NCBI RefSeq assembly: GCF_002261265.1
Contig: NZ_NEVK01000006.1
Location: forward strand, 558,001 to 622,000
Length of the DNA stretch: 64,000 nucleotides
DNA from: Bordetella genomosp. 7
GTDB lineage: Bacteria; Pseudomonadota; Gammaproteobacteria; Burkholderiales; Burkholderiaceae_B
Direction of reading: 5' to 3'
Part shown: one piece after another, positions 20,290 through 29,025 of the stretch
Layout of the letters: every line of letters begins with the position of its first letter
Position numbering within the stretch: position 1 is the stretch's first letter
Notes under the pieces: generated by a model
The model's database searches: none
Seen by the model: the letters and a program-made list of their open reading frames with translations, nothing else
What the model was told of the DNA's origin: nothing
Position numbers and translations under genes: made by a program

Positions 20290-23010
20290 TCAGGCGCCGT
20301 GCAGGGCAACCATGCGGCGCACCTCGGGCAGGCACGAGCCGCAGCCGGAGCCGCAGCCCAGGCGGTCTTTCAATTGGGCAACGTCCATGCCGGATTCGAT
20401 GCCCGACCGGATGGCCGCTTCGCTGACGCCGACGCAGGCGCAAACGGTGCGCGTTCGGGGAGCGGCCGGCGCGCGGGCCATCAGCAAGTTGGCCAGGCTG
20501 GCCGGCGCCGCTCCCCCTTCGGCCCATGCCATCAGCCCGTCGTGGGCCCGTACATCGCCGGCCAGCATGAAGGCGCCCGGCGCATCGGCGCCGGGCGCCT
20601 CGACGGCCAGCCGCACGCGCCGCACAATGCCGCGCGACACATCGTCGAAGGCGGCATCGGGCTGGTCGAGGCCCAACGCTTGCGCCAGCGCGTCCACCAC
20701 GTGAGACGGTGCGGGCGCGGCGGCGGCCAGCCGCAGGCGCACGCCCGGCCCTGCCGCGCAAGGCAGCAGCGCCGCATACTCGAAGCCCCGCAGCCATGGC
20801 GCCAGTTGCGCGCGCAACACCGCCGTGTCGCCTGCCACCCAGGCCATGGCTTGCCAGGGCAGGCGCGCCGGCGCCACCGCCACGGCCGCGTGCTTCAGCT
20901 CGGGCTGGCGCGAAACGGGATCGCGGGCGGAGTTGGTCAGGGCGTTGATGCCGTGGCCGCCCATGTACGCGCTGCCCCAGTGCATGGGCAGGAAGGCGTG
21001 GCCCGGCCTGACGGTGTCGTCCGGCCGCACGGGCAACACGATGGCGCCGCGCCGGGAACGCACCCGCACCAGCGCGTGCGGCTCGAGCTTCAGCCGCTGC
21101 AGGTCCAGCGGATGCAGCGACAGCCAGGGCTCTTCCACATGCCGCGTCAGCACGGGGGCCATCGCCGTGCGCGTCAGCGAATGCCAATGGTCGCGCAGAC
21201 GGCCCGTCGTCAGGCGCAGCGGATACTGCGCCGATACTGCCTCGGCCGTGGGCGTATAACCAGTGTCGTAGAACTGCGCGCGCCCGTCAGCAGTGGGGAA
21301 ACGCCCGTCGGCGTACAGGCGCGCCGTCCCGCTGTCGCCGCGGTACGGCCACTGCACCGGGCCCGTACGCTCGAGCAGGGCGTAGTCGATCCGGCTGTAG
21401 TCCAGGTCGCGCCCAGCGGTCATGCGGGCATGCTCTGCAAACACGGCCGCCGCATCCGGGTATTGAAACAGCGGCGCTTTTTCGGGCGCCACCAGCCTGG
21501 CCAGCCGGCGGGCCACCGAGGCGGCCAGTTCCCAGTCCGGCCGCGCGTCGCCGGGCGGCGCGATGGCGGCGCGCACACGACTGATGCGGCGCTCGGAATT
21601 GGTCAACGTGCCGGACTTCTCGGGCCAGGTTGCGGCCGGTAATACCAGGTCTGCGTACGCCAGCGTTTCGGTTCCGGCATAGGCCTCCTGCACGATGACG
21701 AATTCCGCCTTCTGCAATGCCGCCCGCACGCGCGCCTGGTCGGGCAGGGACTGGGCCGGGTTGGTCGCGGCGATCCACAGCACCTTGATGCGCCCTTCCA
21801 GCACTGCGTCGAACATCTCGAGCGCGGGCGTGCCCGGGCGGGACGGCAGGCTCGGCACCGACCACAGGCCGGCGACTTCGCCGCGATGGTCCGCGTCGGC
21901 CGGATCGCGATGGCCCGGCAGCAACGTCGCCATGCCGCCCGCCTCGCGCCCGCCCATCGCATTGGGCTGGCCGGTCAGCGAAAACGGCCCCGCGCCGGGT
22001 TTGCCGATCTGCCCCGTGGCCAGGTGCAGATTGATCAGCGCGCCATTCTTGGCGGTGCCGCTGCTGGATTGATTCAACCCCATCGTGTAGACCGACAGCG
22101 CCGCGCCGGCCTGGCCGAACCAGCGGGCCGCCTGCACGATGTCGGCCGCAGGCACGCCGCACACATCCTGCGCGGCGCGCGGCGTGTATTCGTGCACGCG
22201 CGCCTTCAGCGCGTCGAAGCCCCGGGTATGGTCGGCGATGTAAGAGGCGTCGACCAGGCCTTCCCAGACCATGACGTTGAGCATGGCATGAAACAACGCA
22301 ACGTCGGTGCCGGGCAAGATGGGCAGGTGCAAGTCGGCCAACGCCGCCGTATCGGTGCGACGCGGGTCCACCACCACGATCTTCATGCCGGGGCGCGCCG
22401 CCTTGGCCGCCTCCAGGCGCCGGAACAACACCGGATGCGCATACGCCATATTGGACCCGGCGATCAGCACCGTGTCGGCCAGTTCCAGATCGTCGTAGCA
22501 CGCCGGCGGCGCATCCGCGCCCAGCGTGAGCTTGTAGCCCGACACCGCGCTGGACATGCACAGCCGCGAATTCGTGTCGATATTATTGGTGCCCACAAGC
22601 GCACGGGCCAACTTGTTGAAAACGGCATAGTCTTCGGTGAGCAACTGGCCCGACAGATAGAAGCCCACCGCGTCGGGGCCATGCATGTCTAGCGTGGCCG
22701 CCAGCTTGCCGGCTGCCAGGTCGAGTGCGTTGTCCAGCGAAACCGGCATGCGCTCGCGCCCCCGCTCGGGCCGCCACTCGGCCTGCAGCACGCGCGCGGT
22801 GTCGCGCCGCACCGTGTCGGCCAGCGCCAGCCCCTTGCTGCACAGGCGGCCGCGGTTGGCCGGATGCTCCGGGTCGCCCTGCACCGCGATCACGCGGCCG
22901 TCCTTGGCGGTGACACGCACGCCGCAGCCGGTGCCGCAATAGCAGCATACCGAGGCCACCGTGCGTTCGCCGGCGGCCCCGGACTCGTGATGGTGCCCAG
23001 ATGCGCTCAT
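20290..23010 (-). CDS. nasA: Assimilatory nitrate reductase, molybdopterin catalytic subunit
   Basis: A 906-residue cytoplasmic Mo-bis-MGD enzyme reducing nitrate to nitrite for assimilation. The N-terminal [4Fe-4S] Cys cluster is CCYCGTGCG; RLCSKG, the MGD-binding regions and the molybdopterin C-terminal domain (RLTTGRLRDHWHSLTR) follow. It ends in a BFD-like [2Fe-2S] domain, CACVGVSEAAIRSGI with LGCGSGCGSCLPEV, as in NasA/NarB types fed by ferredoxin or a reductase. Starts at the ATG at 23010, since the codons upstream overlap nirD. Last gene of the nitrate operon. No separate NasC reductase gene is here. Confidence 0.95.
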   Translation of the reverse strand: MSASGHHHESGAAGERTVASVCCYCGTGCGVRVTAKDGRVIAVQGDPEHPANRGRLCSKGLALADTVRRDTARVLQAEWRPERGRERMPVSLDNALDLAAGKLAATLDMHGPDAVGFYLSGQLLTEDYAVFNKLARALVGTNNIDTNSRLCMSSAVSGYKLTLGADAPPACYDDLELADTVLIAGSNMAYAHPVLFRRLEAAKAARPGMKIVVVDPRRTDTAALADLHLPILPGTDVALFHAMLNVMVWEGLVDASYIADHTRGFDALKARVHEYTPRAAQDVCGVPAADIVQAARWFGQAGAALSVYTMGLNQSSSGTAKNGALINLHLATGQIGKPGAGPFSLTGQPNAMGGREAGGMATLLPGHRDPADADHRGEVAGLWSVPSLPSRPGTPALEMFDAVLEGRIKVLWIAATNPAQSLPDQARVRAALQKAEFVIVQEAYAGTETLAYADLVLPAATWPEKSGTLTNSERRISRVRAAIAPPGDARPDWELAASVARRLARLVAPEKAPLFQYPDAAAVFAEHARMTAGRDLDYSRIDYALLERTGPVQWPYRGDSGTARLYADGRFPTADGRAQFYDTGYTPTAEAVSAQYPLRLTTGRLRDHWHSLTRTAMAPVLTRHVEEPWLSLHPLDLQRLKLEPHALVRVRSRRGAIVLPVRPDDTVRPGHAFLPMHWGSAYMGGHGINALTNSARDPVSRQPELKHAAVAVAPARLPWQAMAWVAGDTAVLRAQLAPWLRGFEYAALLPCAAGPGVRLRLAAAAPAPSHVVDALAQALGLDQPDAAFDDVSRGIVRRVRLAVEAPGADAPGAFMLAGDVRAHDGLMAWAEGGAAPASLANLLMARAPAAPRTRTVCACVGVSEAAIRSGIESGMDVAQLKDRLGCGSGCGSCLPEVRRMVALHGA

Positions 23011-23056
23011 ACCATGCCTGCCTTGTAGGGATAAAGAGTCTGCGATGCGGTCCGCG

Positions 23057-23383
23057 TCATACCTCCAGGTACACCGCGGCTCCATCCACTTTGATCGGCA
23101 CGGTCTGCACGCACCCCTCGTCGGGCGCCTGCGCGCTGCCGGTGGCCAGATCCAGCACCCAGCCGTGCAAGGGGCACGACACCGACCGGCCATGCACCAG
23201 CCCGGCCGACAGCGGGCCGCCCTTGTGCGGACAGCGGTCTATGACTGCGAACACCTCGTTGTCGCTGGTGCGAAAGACGGCGATGTCGTCCTGTCCCTCG
23301 CGCCGCAGCACGCGGGCGCCTTGCACCGGGATTTCTTCGATATGGCAGATGCTGCGCCACTGGCAGGTTTCGGCTGGCTGCAT
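23057..23383 (-). CDS. nirD: Nitrite reductase small subunit NirD (Rieske-type)
   Basis: A 108-residue small subunit with an intact Rieske fold: CPHKGGPLSAG and CPLHGW, the two Cys-His pairs for a [2Fe-2S] cluster. This is not universal: the E. coli NirD lacks them. The start is the ATG at 23383, 8 bases after the nirB stop, giving the same length as E. coli NirD; a GTG at 23395 would overlap nirB and add 4 codons. It lies between nirB and nasA, so the operon makes both reductases together. Confidence 0.93.
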   Translation of the reverse strand: MQPAETCQWRSICHIEEIPVQGARVLRREGQDDIAVFRTSDNEVFAVIDRCPHKGGPLSAGLVHGRSVSCPLHGWVLDLATGSAQAPDEGCVQTVPIKVDGAAVYLEV

Positions 23384-23391
23384 GTCGGGTC

Positions 23392-25830
23392 TCACAGGGT
23401 CAGGGATTGAAATTCACGGGCGGCAGGGGCGGCGGCGCGACGCTCTTCCCATGGGTCGGCTTCGAACGACAGCGCAAATTTCAGGCGCGCATAGAGTTCG
23501 GCGCGATTGGCCGCGTCGTCGACCACCCGCGCCTTGGCATGGTCCAGCCCCACGCGCGCCAGGTAGTGCACGGTGCGCTCCAGGTAAAAGGCTTCTTCGC
23601 GATATAGCTGCAGAAATGCGCCGCAGTACTCCAGCACTTCATCCGCGGTCTTCACCTTGGCGAAGAACTGCGCCACTTCGGTCTTGATACCGCCGTTGCC
23701 GCCCACGTACAGTTCCCAGCCTGATTCCACGGCGATGATGCCGATATCCTTGATGCCCGATTCGGCGCAATTGCGCGGGCATCCCGACACGGCAAGCTTT
23801 ACCTTGTGCGGGCTCCACATGCCCACCAGGTCTTTCTCCAGGGCGATACCCATCGCCGTGGAATCCTGGGTGCCGAAGCGGCAGAACTCGCTGCCCACGC
23901 ATGTCTTGACCGTACGCAGGCTCTTGCCGTATGCATGCCCCGAAGGCATGTCGAGGTCGGCCCACACGTGCGGCAAGTCTTCTTTCCTGACGCCCAGCAG
24001 GTCGATGCGCTGGCCGCCCGTGACCTTCACCATCGGAATCGCATACTTGTCGGCAACGTCGGCAATGCGGCGCAGTTCAGATGGGTTGGTCACGCCGCCC
24101 CACATCCGGGGCACCACGGAATACGTGCCGTCCTTCTGGATATTGGCGTGCATGCGTTCGTTGGCCAGCCGCGACTGATTGTCATCGCGCGCCTCGCCAG
24201 GCCAGGTAGAGATCAAGTAATAGTTCAGGGCCGGTCGGCAGGTGCTGCAACCGTCGGGCGTGCGCCATTCCATGAAATGCATGGCGGCCGCGATCGTGAC
24301 CAGATGGTGATCACGTATGGCCTTGCGCACTTCGCCATGCGTCAGGTCCGTGCAGCCGCATAGCGCTTTCTCGGATTTCGGCTTGACATCGGCCGCGCCG
24401 CCCACACAGTTGATGAGGATCTGCTCGACCAGTCCGCTGCACGATCCGCAGGAACTGGCCGCCTTGGTGTGCTTCTTGACTTCGTCGACCGTGAACAGGC
24501 CCTTGTCGCGAATGGCCTTGACGATCGTGCCCTTGCACACCCCATTGCAGCCGCAGACTTCCGCTGTGTCGGCCATGCCGATGGCGCGATTCTCCCCGGC
24601 GTGGCCGGTGTCGCCGCCAATGGCGCTTTCGCCGAACATGAGCTGGTCGCGCAGCGCGTCGATGCGCTTGCCCTCGCGGATCAGCCGGAAATACCACGCG
24701 CCGTCGCCGGTATCTCCGTACAGGCACGCGCCCACCAGCTTTTCGTCTTTAAGCACCAGTTTCTTGTACACGCCGCCCACGGGGTCGGCCAGCGTGATTT
24801 CTTCCGTACCCGGTCCGCCCATGAAATCGCCGGCCGAGAACACATCGATGCCCGTGACCTTGAGTTTGGTCGAAGTCACGCTGCCCTCGTAGCGGCCGAT
24901 GCCGTACAGGGCCAGGTGGTTCGCCGCCACTTTAGCCTGTTCGAACAGCGGCGCCACCAGGCCATAGGCGGTGCCGCGATGGCAGACGCATTCGCCCACC
25001 GCGTAAATGAGCGGGTCGTAGGTTTGCAGCGTATCGCTGACGACGATGCCGCGGTTGACGTACAGCCCGCAGGCCTGCGCAAGTTCGGTATTGGGCCGGA
25101 TGCCCACGGCCATGACCACCAGATCGGTCTCGACCTCGTCGCCGTCGGCAAAGCGCACCGCGCGCACCCGCCCCTGTTCGTCACCCAACAGCGCCTCGGT
25201 CTGGCGCGGCATCAGGAACTTCAGGCCGCGCGCTTCCAGACTGCGCTGCAGCAGCAAGGCGGCCTTGGGATCCAGCTGGCGATCCAGCAGGCCCGACCCC
25301 AGGTGCACGACGTTCACGTCCATGCCTCGCGCCGCCAGGCCGGCGGCCGCTTCCAGCCCCAGCAGGCCGCCGCCTATCACGACCGCGCGCTTGTGCACGC
25401 GCGCAGCCTCGATCATCAGGTTTACATCGCGGATGTCGCGAAACGTGACCACACCGTCGAGATCCTTGCCGGGGATGGGCAGGATGAACGGGTTCGAGCC
25501 GGTGGCCAGCAGCAGCCGGTCATAGGGCACCTGGCTGCCGTCCTCGCCCAGGACGGTGCGCCGCGCGCGGTTGATGCTGGTGACCTTGCAGTTCAGGCGC
25601 AGGTCGATGCCGTTGTCGCGGTACCACGCTTCGTCATTGAGAACGATGTCCTGCACGGTTTGCTCGCCGGTCAACACGGGCGACAGCAAAATGCGGTTGT
25701 AGTTGGGATACGGCTCGGAACCGAACACCGTGATGTCGTACAGATCCGGAGCCAGCTTCAGCAGCTCTTCCAGCGTGCGCACACCGGCCATGCCGTTGCC
25801 GACCATTACCAGCTTCAACTTCTTTTCCAT
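23392..25830 (-). CDS. nirB: Nitrite reductase [NAD(P)H] large subunit
   Basis: An 812-residue cytoplasmic siroheme/[4Fe-4S] enzyme reducing nitrite to ammonium with NADH. The N-terminal pyridine-nucleotide oxidoreductase half has VMVGNGMAGVRT and GGGLLGLEAA. A BFD-like [2Fe-2S] domain follows (CGCNGVCKGTI, SSCGSCSGLV), then the siroheme half with TCVGSEFCRFG and SGCPRNCAESGIKD providing the cluster Cys. Length is typical (about 810-850). GAGAGAGA lies just before the ATG. Siroheme comes from CysG, encoded at 29857-31272 beyond nasT. Confidence 0.97.
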   Translation of the reverse strand: MEKKLKLVMVGNGMAGVRTLEELLKLAPDLYDITVFGSEPYPNYNRILLSPVLTGEQTVQDIVLNDEAWYRDNGIDLRLNCKVTSINRARRTVLGEDGSQVPYDRLLLATGSNPFILPIPGKDLDGVVTFRDIRDVNLMIEAARVHKRAVVIGGGLLGLEAAAGLAARGMDVNVVHLGSGLLDRQLDPKAALLLQRSLEARGLKFLMPRQTEALLGDEQGRVRAVRFADGDEVETDLVVMAVGIRPNTELAQACGLYVNRGIVVSDTLQTYDPLIYAVGECVCHRGTAYGLVAPLFEQAKVAANHLALYGIGRYEGSVTSTKLKVTGIDVFSAGDFMGGPGTEEITLADPVGGVYKKLVLKDEKLVGACLYGDTGDGAWYFRLIREGKRIDALRDQLMFGESAIGGDTGHAGENRAIGMADTAEVCGCNGVCKGTIVKAIRDKGLFTVDEVKKHTKAASSCGSCSGLVEQILINCVGGAADVKPKSEKALCGCTDLTHGEVRKAIRDHHLVTIAAAMHFMEWRTPDGCSTCRPALNYYLISTWPGEARDDNQSRLANERMHANIQKDGTYSVVPRMWGGVTNPSELRRIADVADKYAIPMVKVTGGQRIDLLGVRKEDLPHVWADLDMPSGHAYGKSLRTVKTCVGSEFCRFGTQDSTAMGIALEKDLVGMWSPHKVKLAVSGCPRNCAESGIKDIGIIAVESGWELYVGGNGGIKTEVAQFFAKVKTADEVLEYCGAFLQLYREEAFYLERTVHYLARVGLDHAKARVVDDAANRAELYARLKFALSFEADPWEERRAAAPAAREFQSLTL

Positions 25831-25858
25831 AATGTCTCTCTCTTGCCTGCGTCATACA

Positions 25859-26692
25859 TCAAGCTTCGGCGGCGGCCGGCGCGGCGGCGGCCGCTGCCGC
25901 CGGGTTGCCATGGCGGCGATGCAGGAAATCAACCACCGCCGCGCGGCATGCCAGGTAGCCCGGGTGCGAGGCCAGCGCCAGCCGGTCGCGCGGGCGCGGC
26001 AGCGGCACATCCAGCACTTGCCCGATGGTGGCCGCGGGGCCGTTGGTCATCATCACAATGCGGTCAGACAGCAACACGGCCTCGTCCACATCGTGCGTGA
26101 CCATGATGACGGTGCTGTGCGTGGCCGCCACGATCTTGAGCAGTTCGTCCTGCAGGTGCGCGCGCGTCAGCGCGTCCAGCGCGCCAAACGGCTCGTCCAT
26201 CAGCAGCACCTGGGGTTCGATGGCCAGCGCGCGCGCAATACCCACGCGCTGCTTCATGCCGCCCGAGATTTCGCCGGGCAGCTTGGCGCTGGCATGCGCC
26301 AGGCCCACCAGTTCCAGCGCGGCATGAGTGCGCTCGGCCAGGCGCGCCTTGCTTTCCCGTGCCCCGAACACGCGTTGCACGGCCAGGTGCACGTTCTGGT
26401 AGCAGCTCAGCCAGGGCAGCAACGAATGGTTCTGGAACACCACGGCGCGGTCCGGCCCGGGCCCGGTGATTTCCCGCTCCGCGCACAGCAGCACGCCCTC
26501 GGTGGGAAGCGTAAGCCCCGCCACCAGGTTCAGCAGGGTAGATTTGCCGCAGCCGGAATGGCCGATCAGCGAAACGAATTCGCCCTGCGCCACGGCCAGG
26601 TCGATATCGCGCAAGGCCACGAAGCGGCCGCGGGAGGTTGCGAAGGTCTGCCCCACGCCCTCGATACGCACGAATTTCTGCATGATGTTCAT
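25859..26692 (-). CDS. nrtD: Nitrate ABC transporter ATP-binding protein
   Basis: A 277-residue ATPase of the NrtD/SsuB/TauB group. The Walker A GHSGCGKSTL, the Q-loop, the signature ISGGMKQRVGIARAL, the Walker B VLLMDEPFGALDA and the H-loop VTHDVDEAV are complete. The start is the ATG at 26692, overlapping the permease stop (ATGA, 26689-26692), so translation is coupled. The long open frame upstream lies inside the permease gene. The C-terminus is Ala-rich (about 15 residues), as seen in other members. It energises the NrtAB transporter. Confidence 0.94.
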   Translation of the reverse strand: MNIMQKFVRIEGVGQTFATSRGRFVALRDIDLAVAQGEFVSLIGHSGCGKSTLLNLVAGLTLPTEGVLLCAEREITGPGPDRAVVFQNHSLLPWLSCYQNVHLAVQRVFGARESKARLAERTHAALELVGLAHASAKLPGEISGGMKQRVGIARALAIEPQVLLMDEPFGALDALTRAHLQDELLKIVAATHSTVIMVTHDVDEAVLLSDRIVMMTNGPAATIGQVLDVPLPRPRDRLALASHPGYLACRAAVVDFLHRRHGNPAAAAAAAPAAAEA

Positions 26693-27516
26693 TCCTCGCT
26701 GTAGGCAAAGCGCCGCGCCAGCCGCACCAGCATGGTTTCCAGGGCGAGCCCCACGATGCCGATCAGGAAGATGGCCACGACAATGTGCTCGACCTTCAGG
26801 TTGTTCCATTCATCCCACAACCAGAAGCCCACGCCGGTGCCGCCGGTCAGCATCTCGGCCGCCACGATGACCAGCCACGCCGTGCCGATCGACAACCGCA
26901 CGCCAGTAAGAATGTGCGGTAGCACCGACGGCAGCAGCACCTTGGTCACCACCTGCCATTCGGACAGGTTCAGCACGCGGGCGACGTTGAGGTAGTCTTG
27001 CGGCACACGCGCCACGCCCGCCGCGGTGTTGATCACCATGGGCCAGATCGAGCAGATGAAAATCGCCCAGATGGCGGCCGGGTCGGCTCCCCGGAACAAG
27101 AGCAGGCCCAGCGGCAGCCACGCCAGCGGCGACACCGGACGCAGCAGGCTGACGATGGGCGCGAACATGGCATTGGCCGCGGCATACCGGCCCATCACAA
27201 AGCCGGCAGGAATGCCCACCAACGCGGCCAGGCCGAAGCCGATGCCCACGCGCCGCAACGACGCCAGCACGTTCCAGCCTATGCCCCGGTCGTTGGGCCC
27301 GTTGTCATAGAACGGGTCCGCAAACAAGTCGCGCGCGGCGGCCCAGGTGGCCCCGGGGGTGGGGATCTCCGGCACCAGCAGCGCAATGGCCTGCCAGACC
27401 AATACAAACAGGGCAAAGCCCGCCACAGGGCCGGCAACCGCGCGCAACAGTGCATCGGCTGCGTCGCGGCAGGCCGCGGCGTCAGGCATTGAAGAGAACA
27501 GGGTCGTGGTGCGCAT
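26689..27516 (-). CDS. nrtB: Nitrate ABC transporter permease
   Basis: A 275-residue inner-membrane permease of the NrtB/SsuC type with about six predicted helices (for example AGFALFVLVWQAIALLV and VAIFLIGIVGLALETMLV). The EAA-like loop IWAIFICSIWPMVINTAAGVA and GTAWLVIVAAEM match the family. The ATG at 27516 has GAGGAAG 8 bases upstream. It lies 10 bases after nrtA and is coupled to the ATPase. Confidence 0.93.
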   Translation of the reverse strand: MRTTTLFSSMPDAAACRDAADALLRAVAGPVAGFALFVLVWQAIALLVPEIPTPGATWAAARDLFADPFYDNGPNDRGIGWNVLASLRRVGIGFGLAALVGIPAGFVMGRYAAANAMFAPIVSLLRPVSPLAWLPLGLLLFRGADPAAIWAIFICSIWPMVINTAAGVARVPQDYLNVARVLNLSEWQVVTKVLLPSVLPHILTGVRLSIGTAWLVIVAAEMLTGGTGVGFWLWDEWNNLKVEHIVVAIFLIGIVGLALETMLVRLARRFAYSEE

Positions 27517-27526
27517 GGCAGCTTCC

Positions 27527-28801
27527 TCAGGCCTTGATGCTGAACGCGTCGGCATACGCGGCGGGGTCCGCGCCGTCCCAGCGCACCCCGTCCATCAGCA
27601 CCGACTGCCGCATTTCGCTGGCAGGCAGCGGCGCGCCGGCGGCGGCCGCTGCCTGCCGGTAGATATCGATGCGATTGATGGCGCCAGCCACCGCGCGGTA
27701 GTCGGGATGCGTTTTCAGCAAGCCCCAGCGCTTATGCTGCGTCAGGAACCACATGCCGTCGCTCAGATAGGGAAAGCACGCCGCGCCGTCGGCATAGAAG
27801 CGCATGGGATGCGCGTCGTCCCAGGTCTTGCCCAGCCCGTCCGTATAGCGGCCCAGCATGCGGTCCACGATGGCGTCGGCCGCCGTGTTCACGTACGATT
27901 TGGCCGCAATCGTCTCGGCCGTCTTGCGGCGGTTGGCCGGCGAGGCATCTATCCACTTGCCGGCCTCGATAATTGCCGCGGTCACCGCGCGCGCGGTGTT
28001 GGGGTGCGATGCCACGAACTCGCCGGTCGCGCCCAGTACTTTCTCGGGATGGTCGGCCCAGATCTGTTGCGTGGTGGCCGCCGTGAAGCCGATGCGATCC
28101 ATGATCGCGCGGGCGCCCCAGGGTTCGCCCACACAGAAGCCGTCCATGTTGCCCACCCGCATGTTGGCCACCATCTGCGGCGGCGGCACGGTGATCACGC
28201 GCGCATCGCGCATGGGGTCGATACCGTACGCGGCCAGCCAGTAATACAGCCACATGGCGTGCGTGCCGGTGGGGAACGTCTGCGCATAGGTATAGGCCCG
28301 CTTTTCGGCCTGCATATGCTTGTGCAGCGACTCGCCGTCGGTCACGCCGGCTTCGTGCAATTTGGACGACAGCGTAATCCCCTGCCCGTTCTGGTTGATG
28401 CCCATCAGCACAGCCATGTCTTTGCGCGGGCCGCCGATGCCCAGGTGCACGCCGTACACCAGCCCGTACAGCACGTGGGCGAAATCAAGTTCGCCATTAA
28501 TGAGCTTGTCGCGCACGCCGGCCCACGAGGCTTCCTTGGACGGCACGATTTTCACGCCGTGCTTTTTGTCCAGGCCCAGCACCGACGCCATCACGACCGA
28601 GGCGCAATCCGTCAAGGGAATAAAGCCGATGCGCACTTCGGCCTTTTCGGGCGCGTCGCTGCCGGCGGCCCAGGCGCCTGCCCGCACCAGCGGGTCGACC
28701 AGGCCCAGCAAGCCGGCGCCCGCCACGGCTTTCGCGGCGCTGCCCAGCCAGTCACGTCGCCCGGTATTGGTGATGTCGGTCTTGCCAGGCTTGTTTCGCA
28801 T
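27527..28801 (-). CDS. nrtA: Nitrate-binding protein NrtA (Tat-exported)
   Basis: A 424-residue periplasmic nitrate/nitrite receptor of the NrtA/CmpA family. The N-terminus is a twin-arginine signal (GRRDWLGSAAKAVAGAGLLGLVDPL). The mature domain begins KAEVRIGFIPLTDCASVVMASV and carries the typical FPTGTHAMWLYYWLAAYGIDP and CVGEPWGARA. The start is the ATG at 28801, after GAAGAGG; an intrinsic terminator and ANTAR-type hairpins lie just upstream. The longer open frame upstream is leader sequence, not protein. The signal argues for transport, not for a cytosolic NasS sensor role. Confidence 0.95.
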   Translation of the reverse strand: MRNKPGKTDITNTGRRDWLGSAAKAVAGAGLLGLVDPLVRAGAWAAGSDAPEKAEVRIGFIPLTDCASVVMASVLGLDKKHGVKIVPSKEASWAGVRDKLINGELDFAHVLYGLVYGVHLGIGGPRKDMAVLMGINQNGQGITLSSKLHEAGVTDGESLHKHMQAEKRAYTYAQTFPTGTHAMWLYYWLAAYGIDPMRDARVITVPPPQMVANMRVGNMDGFCVGEPWGARAIMDRIGFTAATTQQIWADHPEKVLGATGEFVASHPNTARAVTAAIIEAGKWIDASPANRRKTAETIAAKSYVNTAADAIVDRMLGRYTDGLGKTWDDAHPMRFYADGAACFPYLSDGMWFLTQHKRWGLLKTHPDYRAVAGAINRIDIYRQAAAAAGAPLPASEMRQSVLMDGVRWDGADPAAYADAFSIKA

Positions 28802-28813
28802 AAAGGCCTCTTC

Positions 28814-28867
28814 AAAATAAAAAAACGTTCCGCGCCGCCGGGGTTTTCCCGTCGGATCTGCAGAACG
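28814..28867 (-). terminator. Intrinsic terminator in the nrtA leader (NasT-controlled attenuator)
   Basis: On the minus strand, CGTTCTGC pairs with GCGGAACG, then CCG with CGG and CGGG with CCCG around an AAAAC loop, and TTTTTTTATTTT follows at 28825-28814. The 5' arm (28867-28860) overlaps the 3' arm of hairpin P2, so only one can form. This is the layout of ANTAR antitermination. The U-run ends just before the nrtA ribosome-binding site. Confidence 0.85.
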
Positions 28868-28923
28868 CCGTTGTTCAGGATTGCGCGCCGACACCGTCGG
28901 CCAGGCGACCGCCGTTGGCCGCC
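28863..28923 (-). promoter_or_regulatory. ANTAR two-hairpin antiterminator RNA upstream of nrtA
   Basis: P1, 28923-28904: stem GGCGGCC/GGTCGCC (7 bp, one G-U) with hexaloop AACGGC. P2, 28876-28863: stem GAAC/GTTC with the same hexaloop AACGGC. Both loops carry A at position 1 and G at position 4, the bases recognised by ANTAR proteins. Between them a third hairpin, GCCGAC-GGT-GTCGGC, is possible at 28901-28887. P2 shares bases with the terminator's 5' arm. The adjacent nasT encodes the likely ligand. Confidence 0.85.
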
Positions 28924-28936
28924 ATGCAGAGACTTA

Positions 28937-28952
28937 AGCAAAGTCCATGCCA
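28937..28952 (-). promoter_or_regulatory. Sigma-54 promoter for the nrtA operon
   Basis: Minus strand TGGCATGGACTTTGCT against the consensus TGGCACRNNNNTTGCW differs only in C to T in the -24 block. The spacing of GG (-24) and GC (-12) is exact. The predicted start is near 28926, about three bases before antiterminator hairpin P1, so the transcript would begin with P1. NtrC-like sites lie upstream at the expected distance. Confidence 0.8.
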
Positions 28953-28993
28953 TCTGTGCCTGCCCGGCGGCAGGCCCGCCGGGCCGCGCAAGG

Positions 28994-29010
28994 CGAGCCA
29001 CTTTGGTGCG
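28994..29010. promoter_or_regulatory. NtrC-like enhancer site, proximal
   Basis: The plus-strand 17-mer CGAGCCACTTTGGTGCG matches 10 of 14 specified bases of TGCACCAnnnTGGTGCA, including a complete right half TGGTGC. Its centre lies about 76 bases upstream of the predicted sigma-54 start and 32 bases (three helical turns) from the distal site. Confidence 0.55.
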
Positions 29011-29025
29011 CGATGCATTGCGCAA

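Noticed and set aside
19421-21187. 588-residue frame for the exported protein
   Set aside because: The region upstream of 20146 lies in nasA antisense composition; the signal peptide and ribosome-binding site fix the start at 20146.
27527-28801. NrtA gene is actually the NasS sensor
   Set aside because: It has an intact twin-arginine signal peptide and sits first in the transporter operon, so it is a receptor.
28887-28901. Third hairpin GCCGAC-GGT-GTCGGC as ANTAR P2
   Set aside because: Its loop is three bases, not a hexaloop; the GAAC-AACGGC-GTTC hairpin is the better P2.
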